NCBI GenBank assembly: GCA_947467345.1
Contig: CANIHD010000002.1
Span: 116,899-180,898 of the forward strand
From: Alphaproteobacteria bacterium
GTDB taxonomy: Bacteria; Pseudomonadota; Alphaproteobacteria; Micropepsales; Micropepsaceae
Reading direction: 5' to 3'
DNA: 64,000 nt
A model generated the notes under the pieces. The model was given only the letters and a program-made list of their open reading frames with translations. It was not told the DNA's origin and ran no database searches. Within the stretch, counting starts at the first letter, position 1. Each line of letters starts with the position of its first letter. Position numbers and translations under genes: made by a program. Below are positions 1 through 10,320 of this stretch, piece after piece.

Positions 1-640
1 GGAAGGCGTGAGCGAGAACCGCGAATCGAACGCGTGGGTCGCGGACTACACGAATCCCATTTTGCAGCCATGGACGCGTGAGGCGCTGAAGAAAAACGCC
101 GATGGCGAAGAGGCCGGCATCGCACACATGTCGTTTCAGCAGAACTGCAAGCCATCCGGCGTGCCGCAGATTCTCAACCTTCGCTACAACGTGCAACTTC
201 TGCAGTCGGCGGATGTAGTGATGATTCTCTATGAGAACAATCAACAGGTGCGGCGCGTCTATATGAACCAGGCGCATCCGAAAAATCTGAAACCAAGCTG
301 GTACGGTCATTCCGTGGGCCATTACGAAGGCGATATGCTGGTGGTCGATACGGTCGGGCAATTGGAAATCACAGAGCTCGACCGCTTCGGAACGCTGCAC
401 AGCGATCAGCTCCATGTGGTGGAGCGCTATCGCGTGACCGGGCCGGACAGCATGGAAGTGATATTCACCGTAGACGATCCCAAGGCGTTCACCATGCCGT
501 GGCGCGGCAAAGGCACGTATGACCGCACGCATCTGCAAGAAGGCTTTGCCTTCCCGGAATATATTTGTCCTGAGAATAACCGCGCGACCAATCTCACCCA
601 GAAATTCGACATACCCACGGATGTGACGGCGGATTTTTGA
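1..640 (+). CDS. hypothetical protein (family seen in soil bacteria, 'LTNPILQPW...KPSWYGxSVGHYEGDTLVVDT' type), 5' end truncated by window
   Basis: ORF open to the window edge; motifs YTNPILQPWT, KPSWYGHSVGHYEGDMLVVDTVG, LHVVERYR; stop TGA at 638-640. Confidence 0.6.
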   Translation, partial: EGVSENRESNAWVADYTNPILQPWTREALKKNADGEEAGIAHMSFQQNCKPSGVPQILNLRYNVQLLQSADVVMILYENNQQVRRVYMNQAHPKNLKPSWYGHSVGHYEGDMLVVDTVGQLEITELDRFGTLHSDQLHVVERYRVTGPDSMEVIFTVDDPKAFTMPWRGKGTYDRTHLQEGFAFPEYICPENNRATNLTQKFDIPTDVTADF

Positions 641-2044
641 TTATTTGGACAGCGTCGTCAGAAGATCGGCGGCGAAGATGGAGAGCGTGTCGTCGCGCGC
701 GCCCATGACGACAATACGGTCGCCGGGCTGTGCCAGAGCGAGAAGTTTCTCGCCGCATTGCGCGCGCGTCTCGAACGCATAGGCATCGCGGCCGGAATTT
801 TTCACGCCCGCAATGATATCCGCGCTACTGACTGAGCGGTCCACCGTGCCGCCGAAATAGACCGGATCGGGCATGATCAGTACATCGTCCGCCCGCATGT
901 TTTCCGCGAAGCAGGCAATGAACGCGTCTTTCATCAGCTTCAACGGACCGAAGCCATGCGGCTGAAACATCAGAAGCAATCGCCCTGGGAAATCATGCAG
1001 TGTCGCCATTGTGGCTGAAATCTTGTCCGGGTTGTGCGCGAAATCGTCGATTACCGTGACGCTGTTCGCTGTGCCGACATATTCCAGACGGCGGCGAATG
1101 CCGGTGAAGCGCTCCAGCGCGCGCGCAGCATCTGCCGGCGCCACTCCGCAGGCGGATGCGGCAGCCAAGGCAGCAAGCGCATTGGCCACGTTGTGACGGC
1201 CGGGCACCTGCATACGGACGGGAATATCGGCACCGCCGCTGCGCAGCATGAAACCTATTCCGTCCTGCGCGGGCGTGATGTCGACGGCTAGAAAATCGGC
1301 GCGTGAATCGTGCAGGCTATAGGTGCGTTTTTTATCCGGCGGTAGCGCCGCGGCTAGGGAAGCAGTCTCATCATTGTCGAGGTTGAGAATGGCGAAGCGC
1401 GATTTGCCGACAAAGCCGCGGAACAAAGCGCGCAATTCTTCCAGCGATTTGTGGTCCAGCGCTATATTGTTCACCACCGCCACATTGGGCGTGTAAAGCG
1501 CGATGGAGCCGTCGCTTTCGTCGACCTCGCTCACGAATATCTCCCCCGCGCCCACCAGCGAACTGGCAAAGGGCGTATCATCGCCGACGAAATTCTTCAT
1601 CACGGCACCGTTCATGACGGTGGGCAGCTTTCCCGTGTCATGCAGGATCCAGCCGATCATGCCGGTGGTGGTTGATTTTCCGCTGGTGCCCGCGATGCCA
1701 ATGCTTGTGGGCGCCGCGTTGAACAATTCCGCCAGAAGATCGGCGCGGCGGAGGAGTGGCGCACCGATGCGCCGGGCCGCTTGCACGTCGGGGATCGTCT
1801 CTTCAACGGCGGTGGAGATCACCACGGGAATTTCGGGATCGGTCACGCCGCTGCCATCCTGAGGAAAGAGGGCGACGCCGCTGGCGCGCAGAAATGCGAA
1901 TTTCGCTGCCGTGCGGCCCTGGTCGAGTGAGCGGTCCGAGCCGCCGACTGCGATACCTTTGCCCCGAATGATCAGGGCCAGAGGCAGCATGCCGCTGCCG
2001 CCAATGCCGCAGAAGAAATAGGCTTTGTGGTGAGTCATCGGCAA
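641..2044 (-). CDS. Mur ligase family protein (MurC/Mpl-like UDP-N-acetylmuramate ligase)
   Basis: N-terminal GIGGSGM, ATP loop [11 protein letters not shown], DxFAHNPDK C-terminal region. Confidence 0.8.
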   Translation of the reverse strand: MPMTHHKAYFFCGIGGSGMLPLALIIRGKGIAVGGSDRSLDQGRTAAKFAFLRASGVALFPQDGSGVTDPEIPVVISTAVEETIPDVQAARRIGAPLLRRADLLAELFNAAPTSIGIAGTSGKSTTTGMIGWILHDTGKLPTVMNGAVMKNFVGDDTPFASSLVGAGEIFVSEVDESDGSIALYTPNVAVVNNIALDHKSLEELRALFRGFVGKSRFAILNLDNDETASLAAALPPDKKRTYSLHDSRADFLAVDITPAQDGIGFMLRSGGADIPVRMQVPGRHNVANALAALAAASACGVAPADAARALERFTGIRRRLEYVGTANSVTVIDDFAHNPDKISATMATLHDFPGRLLLMFQPHGFGPLKLMKDAFIACFAENMRADDVLIMPDPVYFGGTVDRSVSSADIIAGVKNSGRDAYAFETRAQCGEKLLALAQPGDRIVVMGARDDTLSIFAADLLTTLSK

Positions 2045-2094
2045 AAGCTATAAGCCGGGCCTAGTATGACACGCAAACGGCGTTTCTCCGGAAG

Positions 2095-2922
2095 ATGACC
2101 AAAATCGGAATCGTTGCTCCCGCCTCGCGTCTCGATCCCAAAATCGCGGCGCGCGTGTCCGAATTTGCGGCTAAGCACGCGGGACTTGAGCTTCGCTTCC
2201 ATCCGCAATGTTTTCTTTCCCACGGCCATTTCGCCGGCGATGACGCGGCGCGTGCCGACGCTTTTGTGGATTATGCAAACGCCCCCGATCTGGACGCCAT
2301 TTGGTTCGCGCGTGGCGGCTATGGCTCGGGGCGCATCGCGGCACGCGTGCTTCCTAAGCTTGCGTTAGAAGCGCGCAAGAAAAAATTTCTCGGCTATAGC
2401 GACAACGGCACGCTGCTGGCGGCGCTCTACGCCAATGGCTTCAAAGGCGCTGCACACGGGCCGATGCCATCGGACATCGCCCGCGAGGACGGTGAAGTGG
2501 CCATTTCCCGCGCACTCGATTTTCTGACGGACGGCGCGTCGTCGGGACTGGAGCCTGCCGTTCAAAGCGGCGTTCGAACGGCCGCGTTCAACATCACCAT
2601 TCTCAGCCATCTTATAGGAACGCCGTTCCTGCCGAATCTCGCTGGCCATGTCGTGATGCTCGAAGAGGTGGCCGAAGCGATGTACCGCATCGACAGGGCG
2701 ATGCTTCACATCACCAGCAATCCTGATATGCGCCGCGTTGCCGGCATCATGCTCGGGCGCTGCAGCGCGATTCCGGAAAACGATCCCGCCTTCGAACAGA
2801 GCGAAGAAGATGTGGTGAAACATTGGTGCCATGTTTCGCACATCCCCTATCTTGGCCGCGCCGATATCGGTCACGACAGTCACAATAAGATCGTACCGTT
2901 CGGACGCCCGTTATTTTCCTAG
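2095..2922 (+). CDS. LD-carboxypeptidase (LdcA-like, S66 family)
   Basis: KIGIVAPAS N-terminus, FARGGYGSGRI, GYSDNGTLLAALYANG, C-terminal GRADIGHDSHNKIVPFG. Confidence 0.85.
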   Translation: MTKIGIVAPASRLDPKIAARVSEFAAKHAGLELRFHPQCFLSHGHFAGDDAARADAFVDYANAPDLDAIWFARGGYGSGRIAARVLPKLALEARKKKFLGYSDNGTLLAALYANGFKGAAHGPMPSDIAREDGEVAISRALDFLTDGASSGLEPAVQSGVRTAAFNITILSHLIGTPFLPNLAGHVVMLEEVAEAMYRIDRAMLHITSNPDMRRVAGIMLGRCSAIPENDPAFEQSEEDVVKHWCHVSHIPYLGRADIGHDSHNKIVPFGRPLFS

Positions 2923-3510
2923 TCGCGCGAGAGTTTGCCCCGGTTGCCGATCCGCCAGTACCACGTAACGGAGCGGGCTATTGAACATTCCGGTGAAGGG
3001 GTAGCAGGTCACCAGCGCGAGCCGCGAACCGCTGGGGCCTCCATCATGCGGATCAAGCCCCGACGCATCTGCATGTACAATGCGCGTCTCCACCACGCGA
3101 AATTCGGTGCGCCCGCCGTTCGCATTGGTCGCCTCGATCATATCGCCCGGCTTAAGGCGGCCAAGTTCGCGAAAATGCGTATCGCGATGGGCGACGACAA
3201 TGGACGTGCCGTTACTACCAATGTCGGCGGTGCCCGCCATGCGACCGGGACCGAATGCCATAGCCTCGCCGCTGGCATTGTTCAGAACCACGGCGCGAAG
3301 ATCGAGCTTGGGAATATCGATCTTCGCCACCGGGGTTATGTCGGCCCACGGCCAGGGCTTCGCCGTTTTGTCGCCGGCCTGCGCGCGGTCCCAGGCGCGT
3401 TCCAGAAGCACCTGGGCCAAAGCTGCCTTGGCCGGAATGTACAAAGCCTGGCCGATGAGAAAGGCGCCGACACCGGCAATGCTCAGCGCTAAGAGGCGAA
3501 TTTTCTTCAC
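2911..3510 (-). CDS. class GN sortase
   Basis: Single N-terminal TM, VVAHRDTHF (catalytic His), LVTCYPF (catalytic Cys), SPLRYVV (Arg); 4-bp ATGA overlap with upstream VIT/VWA target gene. Confidence 0.85.
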   Translation of the reverse strand: MKKIRLLALSIAGVGAFLIGQALYIPAKAALAQVLLERAWDRAQAGDKTAKPWPWADITPVAKIDIPKLDLRAVVLNNASGEAMAFGPGRMAGTADIGSNGTSIVVAHRDTHFRELGRLKPGDMIEATNANGGRTEFRVVETRIVHADASGLDPHDGGPSGSRLALVTCYPFTGMFNSPLRYVVLADRQPGQTLARLGK

Positions 3511-5738
3511 GACTGCACCTTGGCGTCGCGCCGCGCGACCAACGCGGCAACGACGAGAAGGATGAGCCCAGCAAGCATCATCAGATTTGCGGATGTGCCG
3601 CCCGCAGCCAGCACCAGTTCGGACTCTTCCGGCGACACCGCCGAAGGCGGTGCGTTGTTCATTGCAAGCTGCGTCAGCAATTCAGCCGGAACGGCGGCTT
3701 CTTGCATGCGCGGTGCACGCGGGCCTTCTTCATTGAAGACTTTGTCGAAGTCCCAACCCGCCGGAAGATTCAGCGGCACGCGACCCGTCGTGATGCCCAC
3801 GCCTTCAGGGCGGCTGGGCGTGACATCCACCGCGACGAGGCTGGTCAAACGGCTTGTCAGATGATGATTGAGAGCGACATCGAGAACCGCCTTGTCGATC
3901 ACGTCAGCATCGACGCCGTAGACGCGGCTTTCATCAAGCGAAGCAATTTTGTTGCGCGCCCATAATTTCTCGATTCCCGTCGCCGCTCGCGCGCTTGAGA
4001 GGCTCAGACTTGCGCGCCATTCCCGGCCTGCAATATTGCCGGTGAGTTGAAGATCGCCATTGATACTCGGCGCCATCAGCGTGAGCACGACGGGTTCGCC
4101 CGCATAAAGGTCGGGAATGGGATTCGGCCAGGCTTCGCTGCCGGCCGGGTTCGGCCAATTCGCGACAAGCCCTGTCATGGCCGGGCGTTCGATCTTCGCG
4201 AACAATTCGTTCATCCGCGGCACGGTTTGGTCCGCATCGCTGACATAGGTGTAGGTGCCGCGTCCCGCACGCGCCGCGCCCGACATGAAGAAGGAATTGG
4301 GCGCCGAACCGATACCGACGGTGAAGAGACGCGAACGTCCAAGCCGTTCGTTGATCGCCTTGAACAATTGCTCTTCATTGCCGACCGAGCCGTCGGTCAG
4401 GAAGATCACTTGCCGCAGACGTGTTGCATCGGTCGGTGTGGGATCGGTCAGTGCCGCCTGCAAAGCCGGCAACATTTCCGTGCCGCCATTGGCTTCGAGA
4501 CTGTCGACAAACCGCTTGGCGCGCAGGAGGTTTGCTTCATTGGCAGCGACCGGCGCTTGGAACAGAAGCTCCATCGTGTCGTCAAAGCGAATGACATTGA
4601 AACGGTCTTCCGGCTTCATCCGTTCAAGACCGAGCAGCAGGCCAGCTTTCGCTTGGCGCATGGAATCGCCGGCCATTGAGCCGGAATTGTCGATCACGAA
4701 AATGGTTTCGCGCGGCAGAGCAGGTGCCGAAATATCCGACACCGGCGGAACCACCAGCGCGAGCAAATAATCCTTATCGCCGATCCGTTCCTTGAGGACC
4801 GAGATTTGCGGCGCGGCATTCGGAACCGGCGCAAAGTGAAGCGCAAAATCGCGGTCGGACGGGACATTGCCATTCGCCAGCGTAATCGACGCCGAATTGT
4901 TGCCGTCGCGCGTGACCGCGATTTGATGCGTCTCGCTCTCAACAGCCCCGAGCGCAAAGCCCGCTTCCAGCGCGACATGAATGCTGACCGGATTCACCGG
5001 CCCCAATTCGGGGCGCAGCACCGGCGAAGAAAGGCGCTGGCGATCCGGCACCGGATCGGAGACGCGGACATTCGCGCCACCATCGCCAAGTCCCACCAAA
5101 TTTAGGATATTCGGTTTCGGATTATAACGCGGCGCCACCACCAGCGGCACGCGTAGATCGTACCGCCCGTGATCGAAGCGCAACGTCTCCTGGTATTCGA
5201 TCTGCACGACAATGGTTTCGTGTGGGCCGATATTGGCGACCTGGTTGGTGAACATGTTCGGGCGTTCTTGCTCGACCAGGCTGGCTTTTTTGCTTTCCGC
5301 TTTCGCGGCTTCGTAGATGCGCCGCGCTTCCTGGCGTTCTTTGATGTCGCCCTCGATGAAGCGCTCGCCGATCTGCATTTTCAGAGTGTCCACTGCGGCT
5401 GTTTCAGGCAGCGGGAAGAGATAGACGCCTTCAACCCAACCTTCGGCCGGGTTCTCGAAACGCTGGGTCACGCGTATGCGCGCGACAGGGCCGGCGATGT
5501 CCACGTCGAAATCGGTCACAACGCTGGGCGCCGGGAGAAAGCAGCCCGGAACGCGCGTGCGCAGCAGCAGGGTTCCAGTGCCGGCTTCGCCTCGTCGCAT
5601 CAGCCCATCCGGGCAATTTGTCTCTTGCGCGCGGACAGAGCTGGCGGGAACGGCGAGAAGAAGCGCCGTCGCGCTCGCTGCGAACATAGATTTCAACGAA
5701 ATTCTTGAGGCTGCGCTGTGCGCCGGCGAACGCTGCAT
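3507..5738 (-). CDS. marine-proteobacterial-type sortase target protein (VIT + VWA domains)
   Basis: VIT-like DFDVDIAGPVARIRVTQRFENPAEGWVEGVYLFPLPE; MIDAS FVIDNSGSMAG; C-terminal TM LMMLAGLILLVVAALVARR; adjacent to sortase. Confidence 0.85.
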   Translation of the reverse strand: MQRSPAHSAASRISLKSMFAASATALLLAVPASSVRAQETNCPDGLMRRGEAGTGTLLLRTRVPGCFLPAPSVVTDFDVDIAGPVARIRVTQRFENPAEGWVEGVYLFPLPETAAVDTLKMQIGERFIEGDIKERQEARRIYEAAKAESKKASLVEQERPNMFTNQVANIGPHETIVVQIEYQETLRFDHGRYDLRVPLVVAPRYNPKPNILNLVGLGDGGANVRVSDPVPDRQRLSSPVLRPELGPVNPVSIHVALEAGFALGAVESETHQIAVTRDGNNSASITLANGNVPSDRDFALHFAPVPNAAPQISVLKERIGDKDYLLALVVPPVSDISAPALPRETIFVIDNSGSMAGDSMRQAKAGLLLGLERMKPEDRFNVIRFDDTMELLFQAPVAANEANLLRAKRFVDSLEANGGTEMLPALQAALTDPTPTDATRLRQVIFLTDGSVGNEEQLFKAINERLGRSRLFTVGIGSAPNSFFMSGAARAGRGTYTYVSDADQTVPRMNELFAKIERPAMTGLVANWPNPAGSEAWPNPIPDLYAGEPVVLTLMAPSINGDLQLTGNIAGREWRASLSLSSARAATGIEKLWARNKIASLDESRVYGVDADVIDKAVLDVALNHHLTSRLTSLVAVDVTPSRPEGVGITTGRVPLNLPAGWDFDKVFNEEGPRAPRMQEAAVPAELLTQLAMNNAPPSAVSPEESELVLAAGGTSANLMMLAGLILLVVAALVARRDAKVQS

Positions 5739-5854
5739 GGATTTCCCCGAAGGTTGACAGTTGGATTGCCAACATCAGGCGCCGCGATTGCGGCCCCATG
5801 TTTCCCGGAGCAAGGCGGAGCGTGATTTTTTTGCGGCGGGATTGTGTTCGCGCG

Positions 5855-6937
5855 CTAAAGCTTCAGCGGTTGCAAATAGCCGGTGAGCTCCAGATAGCCA
5901 TGTCCGCCTTCGGTGCGCACCGCGCCTTCCCAATAGACAGGCCCGCCGGCGCGGCGGCTGTCCAATTCCTGATCGTCAAAGAGCGGCGTGATGCGCCACT
6001 GGCGCGGGCCTGAGGCGAGGTCCACCGACAGATCGCGCTCCACCGGATAGGCGGCGCCGGTGCGCGGCGAACGCCATTGGCGCCGCGTGGCAAAGCGGAC
6101 GTCCTCATGCGCGAAACGCTCCACCGCACCGTCGCCATGGCGGAGCGATCCGCCGGCCCAGATCGGCGCCCCGCTTGCATCGCGTATTTGGAACGCCATC
6201 AGCGCTCCACCGTCGTCGAGATTGATACCGAGCCAATCCCAGCCGACCGCGCGCGGATCGAGAAGGGTGGACGACCATTCGCGGTCCATCCAGGCGCTGC
6301 CGGTCACCGCCACGCTGCTCCGGCCGCGTTTCAAACTTCCCGTCACCGTCAAATGCGGCAGGCTGTAATAATGGCTGGCCTGGGCCGGATCAGGCCCCTT
6401 TTGGCTATAGCCTTCGTCGCCTTGCAGCAGGATCTCTTGCGTCGCCTTTATGTTGAGATCGAGCGCGAATTCCGCCCCGCCGGTTTTCGCGGCAAAGCTG
6501 CCATCGGCGCGCCGCGTCAGGCTCCAATCGTCGATGCGGATGTCGGCGTCGGTTTCGGAAGCGGAGGCTAGTCCAAATCCCGCGCGCGCGGCGCGCTGAT
6601 CGTGCAGAAGATGACCGACCGCAGGGTCCGAAAGCGCGGCATGGGCGAAGAGGATTTGTTTCGGCGCGAAGGCGCTGGGGTTGCGCTGATCGACGGAAGG
6701 GCGCGAGCGGAAAAATGTCACCTGGAATCCAAGGTCGCGCCCGTCCGGCGTTTTCAGCCAACCGGTGATGTACCACCACTCGGTCCGAAAATCGGGATGG
6801 GTACCGTGGTCGCGCGGGAAGGCGAGCGCAACGCCGGGGCGCACCTCGGGATAGACAGGCAGAAGCGGCGCATCCGCAGCGGTCGCGGCGGTGGCGAACA
6901 ACGCGAACAGGAGAAAGACGAAGCGCCGCATCACCAA
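5855..6937 (-). CDS. lipocalin-like / AttH-type (carotenoid 1,2-hydratase-like fold) secreted protein
   Basis: Signal peptide; PRDHGTHPDFRTEWWYITGWL, FQVTFFRSR, SAWMDREWSS; overlaps FtsX-type permease gene. Confidence 0.8.
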   Translation of the reverse strand: MVMRRFVFLLFALFATAATAADAPLLPVYPEVRPGVALAFPRDHGTHPDFRTEWWYITGWLKTPDGRDLGFQVTFFRSRPSVDQRNPSAFAPKQILFAHAALSDPAVGHLLHDQRAARAGFGLASASETDADIRIDDWSLTRRADGSFAAKTGGAEFALDLNIKATQEILLQGDEGYSQKGPDPAQASHYYSLPHLTVTGSLKRGRSSVAVTGSAWMDREWSSTLLDPRAVGWDWLGINLDDGGALMAFQIRDASGAPIWAGGSLRHGDGAVERFAHEDVRFATRRQWRSPRTGAAYPVERDLSVDLASGPRQWRITPLFDDQELDSRRAGGPVYWEGAVRTEGGHGYLELTGYLQPLKL

Positions 6938-9495
6938 TCCTCGCGCACGGCACGCACCGCGTCGATGCCGAGCGCCCGGCGCCCGGCCAGCAACGCCGTT
7001 CCCGACGCCGCTACAACCAGCGCCACGATAACGATGGCGAAAAGCTCAAACGGCAATTTCGTATCCATCGTCCAATGGAAGGATTGCGGATTCACCACAT
7101 GAATCAGCACCTGGCTGATCGCGATGCCGAGGCCGATACCGGCCGTGACGCCGACAATACCGAGAAGCGCGCCTTCGCCCACCAGCATCAGCGTGATCTG
7201 GCGCTTTTTCACGCCGATATGGCGCAGCATGCCGAATTCCTTGGTGCGCGCCAAAGTTTGCGCCGAAAAACTCGCCGCGACACCGGCAAGACCGACAAGC
7301 AGCGCGATCGCTTCCAGTAGATAGGTCACGGTGAAGCTGCGATCGAAGACGCGGAGCGCGCTCGCGCGAATTTCGCGCGGCTCAATGAAGAAAAAGCGCT
7401 GCGCCAGATTGGGCGGCGCCTTCGCACGCAAGGCGGCTGCAACATCCTCGGCGCGCGCACCAGGCGCCAGAGTTATGGCGCCTTCGTTGCGCAAGACATC
7501 GCCGGTCAGACGTGTGTAGTCGCGATTGTCCATGGCGATGGCGCCGTGTTGACGGCCATAGTCCCGCCACTCGCCGGCAATGAAGAAGCGCGGCGCGGGT
7601 GCGCCGTTTGTGGTCGCCAGCGGCAAGGTCATGAGATCGCCAGGGCGCTGCTTGTAAAGGCGCATCGCTGCTTCCGAGAGCCATATCGGCGTGGCGCCTT
7701 GCGGGACGGGAAGCGAACGCCCGAGCAAAGCCAGGCTGCGTTCCGGATTGGCGAGGTCCATATCGCGCGCCACCAATCCCACCTGCGGACGGTTGGGTGA
7801 AAGAAGAATCGGCGACACCTTGCCGAAATGGATTTCGGCGAGTCCTGTTGCGGTGGCCATCGCTTGCTGGACATCCGGTGGAATGCCGCCATTGCTCCCG
7901 CCCTCGATGCGCAAATAGAGGTCCGATGGCAGCACTGCGGTCAGCCAATCTTCCACCGAGCCGCGAAAGCTCGACACCATCACCGCCATGGCGATGACCA
8001 GGCTGGTGCTGGCAACGATGCCGCACAGCGCAATGGCCGCTTGCGAGGGCGCCCCCCAAAGGCGCTTCAGCGCCAAGTCCAGGGGCAGCGCCAAACCTGC
8101 GCGCCGTTGTAGCGGCGCCAGCAGAAGGCGCGCCAGAAGCGGCATGCCGGCAATGCCACCCGCGAGCAGCAACCCGATGGAGAGATAGCCGAAGAGCGGC
8201 AGCTCATTGATGGCGGGCATTAGCGCTGCTCCCACGCCTGTGGCCAATAAGACGATGGCCGCGCGGGAATCCGGCACGGTATTGGGGTCGGTCGTGTCGC
8301 CGAGATTCTTTAGGGCGACCGCCGGCTGCGCCCGTGCCGCTTCCATTGCAGGCAAGGCACTTCCCGCCAAAGCTGCCGCGAGTCCGAGCACCAGAAACAC
8401 GGCGCCCGCGCCGGGCGTCACCGCAAGCTCCGGTGTGGCACCGTTGAAATAGCCCGCACCGAGATCGCCGCCCAGAAGGCGAAGCGCGCCTTGGGCGAGC
8501 GCGAAGCCGAGCGCAAGACCGGAAATAGCGCCGATCAGCCCAACCACGCCGCCTTCGATGACCACCTGCAGCACCAGCGCACGGCGGCGTACACCGAGAA
8601 CGCGCAGAAGCGCGAATTGCGGACGCCGCCGCGCCACCGAAAGCGACTGCGCCGAATATACGAGAAAGGCGCCGCTGAGGAGCGCCACCAACGCGAGCAT
8701 GTCGAGATTGACGCGGTAGGCGCGCGACAAGCCATCGCCGCGCTGTGCTTCGCTTTCGGCGTCGGAAATTTCGGCACCGGCGGGAAGAACTTTCGAAATC
8801 GCATCGCGCACGCGCGCGGCATCAACGCCATTCGCCAATTTGAGATCGACGCGATGGAGGCGTCCCAATCGCCCAAAGCGCCACTGCGCTTCCGCGATGT
8901 CGAGCACCGCGAGGCGCTGCCCCTCGGCGGCCGCCGGCAGCGTGCCGGCAATGACGTAGCTTCCGGTGCGCCCACCGACATCGAGAACGATGGAATCGCC
9001 GATCGCGAGATGCGCCACATCGAGCGCGGCTTGCGAGAGAAAAATTGCAGATGGATCGAACGGGTCGCTGCTGCCTGCGCTTTGCCCCAACAGGCTGGGC
9101 GTGACATTCGCCGCACGGAAAATGTCGATCCCCAGCAGCGTCATTCCATTGTCCGGGCCACCGTTGCCGCGCGTTCCGGCAAGCCGCGCTTGCATTTCGA
9201 ATACGGGACTGGCGCCGGCGATGCCTTCCAGACGCGCCAATGTCGGATAAAGTGCCTCGTCGAATCCGAGCGGTGTGGTGGATTGCACCTGCAAATCCGC
9301 GTCGCCATTCACCGTGCGAATGGCGCGCGCGAATTCGTTCAGCGCCGACGCATTGATGAGATGCACCGCGAAACCGAGGGCGACACCGACTGCGATGACG
9401 ATGGCCGTAACGATGACGCGGCCGGGATAGGCGCGCCATTCGCCGAAGATCATCCAGCGCATCGCTTGGCGGCTGATGGCGCCCGCATCAGTCAC
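6931..9495 (-). CDS. ABC transporter permease (FtsX/MacB-like, two FtsX domains)
   Basis: 854 aa with repeated TM clusters; next to ABC ATPase with 8-bp overlap. Confidence 0.85.
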   Translation of the reverse strand: MTDAGAISRQAMRWMIFGEWRAYPGRVIVTAIVIAVGVALGFAVHLINASALNEFARAIRTVNGDADLQVQSTTPLGFDEALYPTLARLEGIAGASPVFEMQARLAGTRGNGGPDNGMTLLGIDIFRAANVTPSLLGQSAGSSDPFDPSAIFLSQAALDVAHLAIGDSIVLDVGGRTGSYVIAGTLPAAAEGQRLAVLDIAEAQWRFGRLGRLHRVDLKLANGVDAARVRDAISKVLPAGAEISDAESEAQRGDGLSRAYRVNLDMLALVALLSGAFLVYSAQSLSVARRRPQFALLRVLGVRRRALVLQVVIEGGVVGLIGAISGLALGFALAQGALRLLGGDLGAGYFNGATPELAVTPGAGAVFLVLGLAAALAGSALPAMEAARAQPAVALKNLGDTTDPNTVPDSRAAIVLLATGVGAALMPAINELPLFGYLSIGLLLAGGIAGMPLLARLLLAPLQRRAGLALPLDLALKRLWGAPSQAAIALCGIVASTSLVIAMAVMVSSFRGSVEDWLTAVLPSDLYLRIEGGSNGGIPPDVQQAMATATGLAEIHFGKVSPILLSPNRPQVGLVARDMDLANPERSLALLGRSLPVPQGATPIWLSEAAMRLYKQRPGDLMTLPLATTNGAPAPRFFIAGEWRDYGRQHGAIAMDNRDYTRLTGDVLRNEGAITLAPGARAEDVAAALRAKAPPNLAQRFFFIEPREIRASALRVFDRSFTVTYLLEAIALLVGLAGVAASFSAQTLARTKEFGMLRHIGVKKRQITLMLVGEGALLGIVGVTAGIGLGIAISQVLIHVVNPQSFHWTMDTKLPFELFAIVIVALVVAASGTALLAGRRALGIDAVRAVREDW

Positions 9496-10189
9496 GTTGC
9501 GTCAGGCCCTTTGAAGTGAGCTGCAAAATCTTATCGGCCACGGCGGCGGCGCGGTTCGAATGGGTCACCAGCAAAACGCCGGCGCCGGATTCGCGCACCT
9601 CATTGGCGAAGAGATCGAGAATGCGCGTCGCCGTTTCGGGATCGAGATTGCCGGTCGGCTCGTCGGCAAGGATCAGTTTCGGCCGGTGAATGAGCGCGCG
9701 CGCAATCGCCACGCGCTGCAATTCGCCGCCCGAAAGTTGGCGCGGATAGACATGATCCGAACCCTTCAAGCCGACATGCGCCAGCATCTCGCCTGCGCGG
9801 CGCGTCGCGTCATGTGCGGGCAGATTTTGTAAGATAAGCGGCAGCGCCACGTTCTGTGCCAAATTCAGATGGGGCAGAATGTGAAAGGCCTGGAACACGA
9901 AGCCGACGCGGTCGCGCCGGAGCGTGGTGCGCGCATCGTCGTCGAGGGTGTCCAGCGCAACGCCGTCAATGGCGATGCTGCCGGAATCGGCTACGTCCAG
10001 CCCGGCGACGAGGTTGAGCAGCGTCGACTTGCCGACGCCGGACTCGCCCATGACGGCGACGAACTCGCCGGCTTTCAGCGAAAAATCCAGGCCGTCGAAC
10101 AGCACCCGTCCGCCCGGAACCGATTTCCGGAGGGCCTGTAAAGACAGCAAGGAGGGGGGATTTGCCGGCGCACTCTGCATCGGACGCAC
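9488..10189 (-). CDS. ABC transporter ATP-binding protein (LolD-like)
   Basis: Walker A GESGVGKSTLL, signature LSGGELQRVAIARAL, Walker B LILADEPTGNLD. Confidence 0.92.
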   Translation of the reverse strand: MRPMQSAPANPPSLLSLQALRKSVPGGRVLFDGLDFSLKAGEFVAVMGESGVGKSTLLNLVAGLDVADSGSIAIDGVALDTLDDDARTTLRRDRVGFVFQAFHILPHLNLAQNVALPLILQNLPAHDATRRAGEMLAHVGLKGSDHVYPRQLSGGELQRVAIARALIHRPKLILADEPTGNLDPETATRILDLFANEVRESGAGVLLVTHSNRAAAVADKILQLTSKGLTQRD

Positions 10190-10320
10190 TCTATAGAGCG
10201 CGTCCGGTGCTGGACAGGACCCGCCTTTGGACCCCGCCTGGATCGGCTTAGGCTTCTATTGTAGCGTTTCGCGGCAAACGCGAGGGCACTAGACCCGGCG
10301 ATGCGGGGAGGGCCTGAAGG

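Noticed and set aside
1011-1862. Multiple long ORFs antisense to the Mur ligase (and similar shadows throughout the window)
   Set aside because: Typical high-GC antisense shadow frames: Arg/Ala/Pro-rich or low-complexity, no domain, fully overlapped by a well-supported gene.
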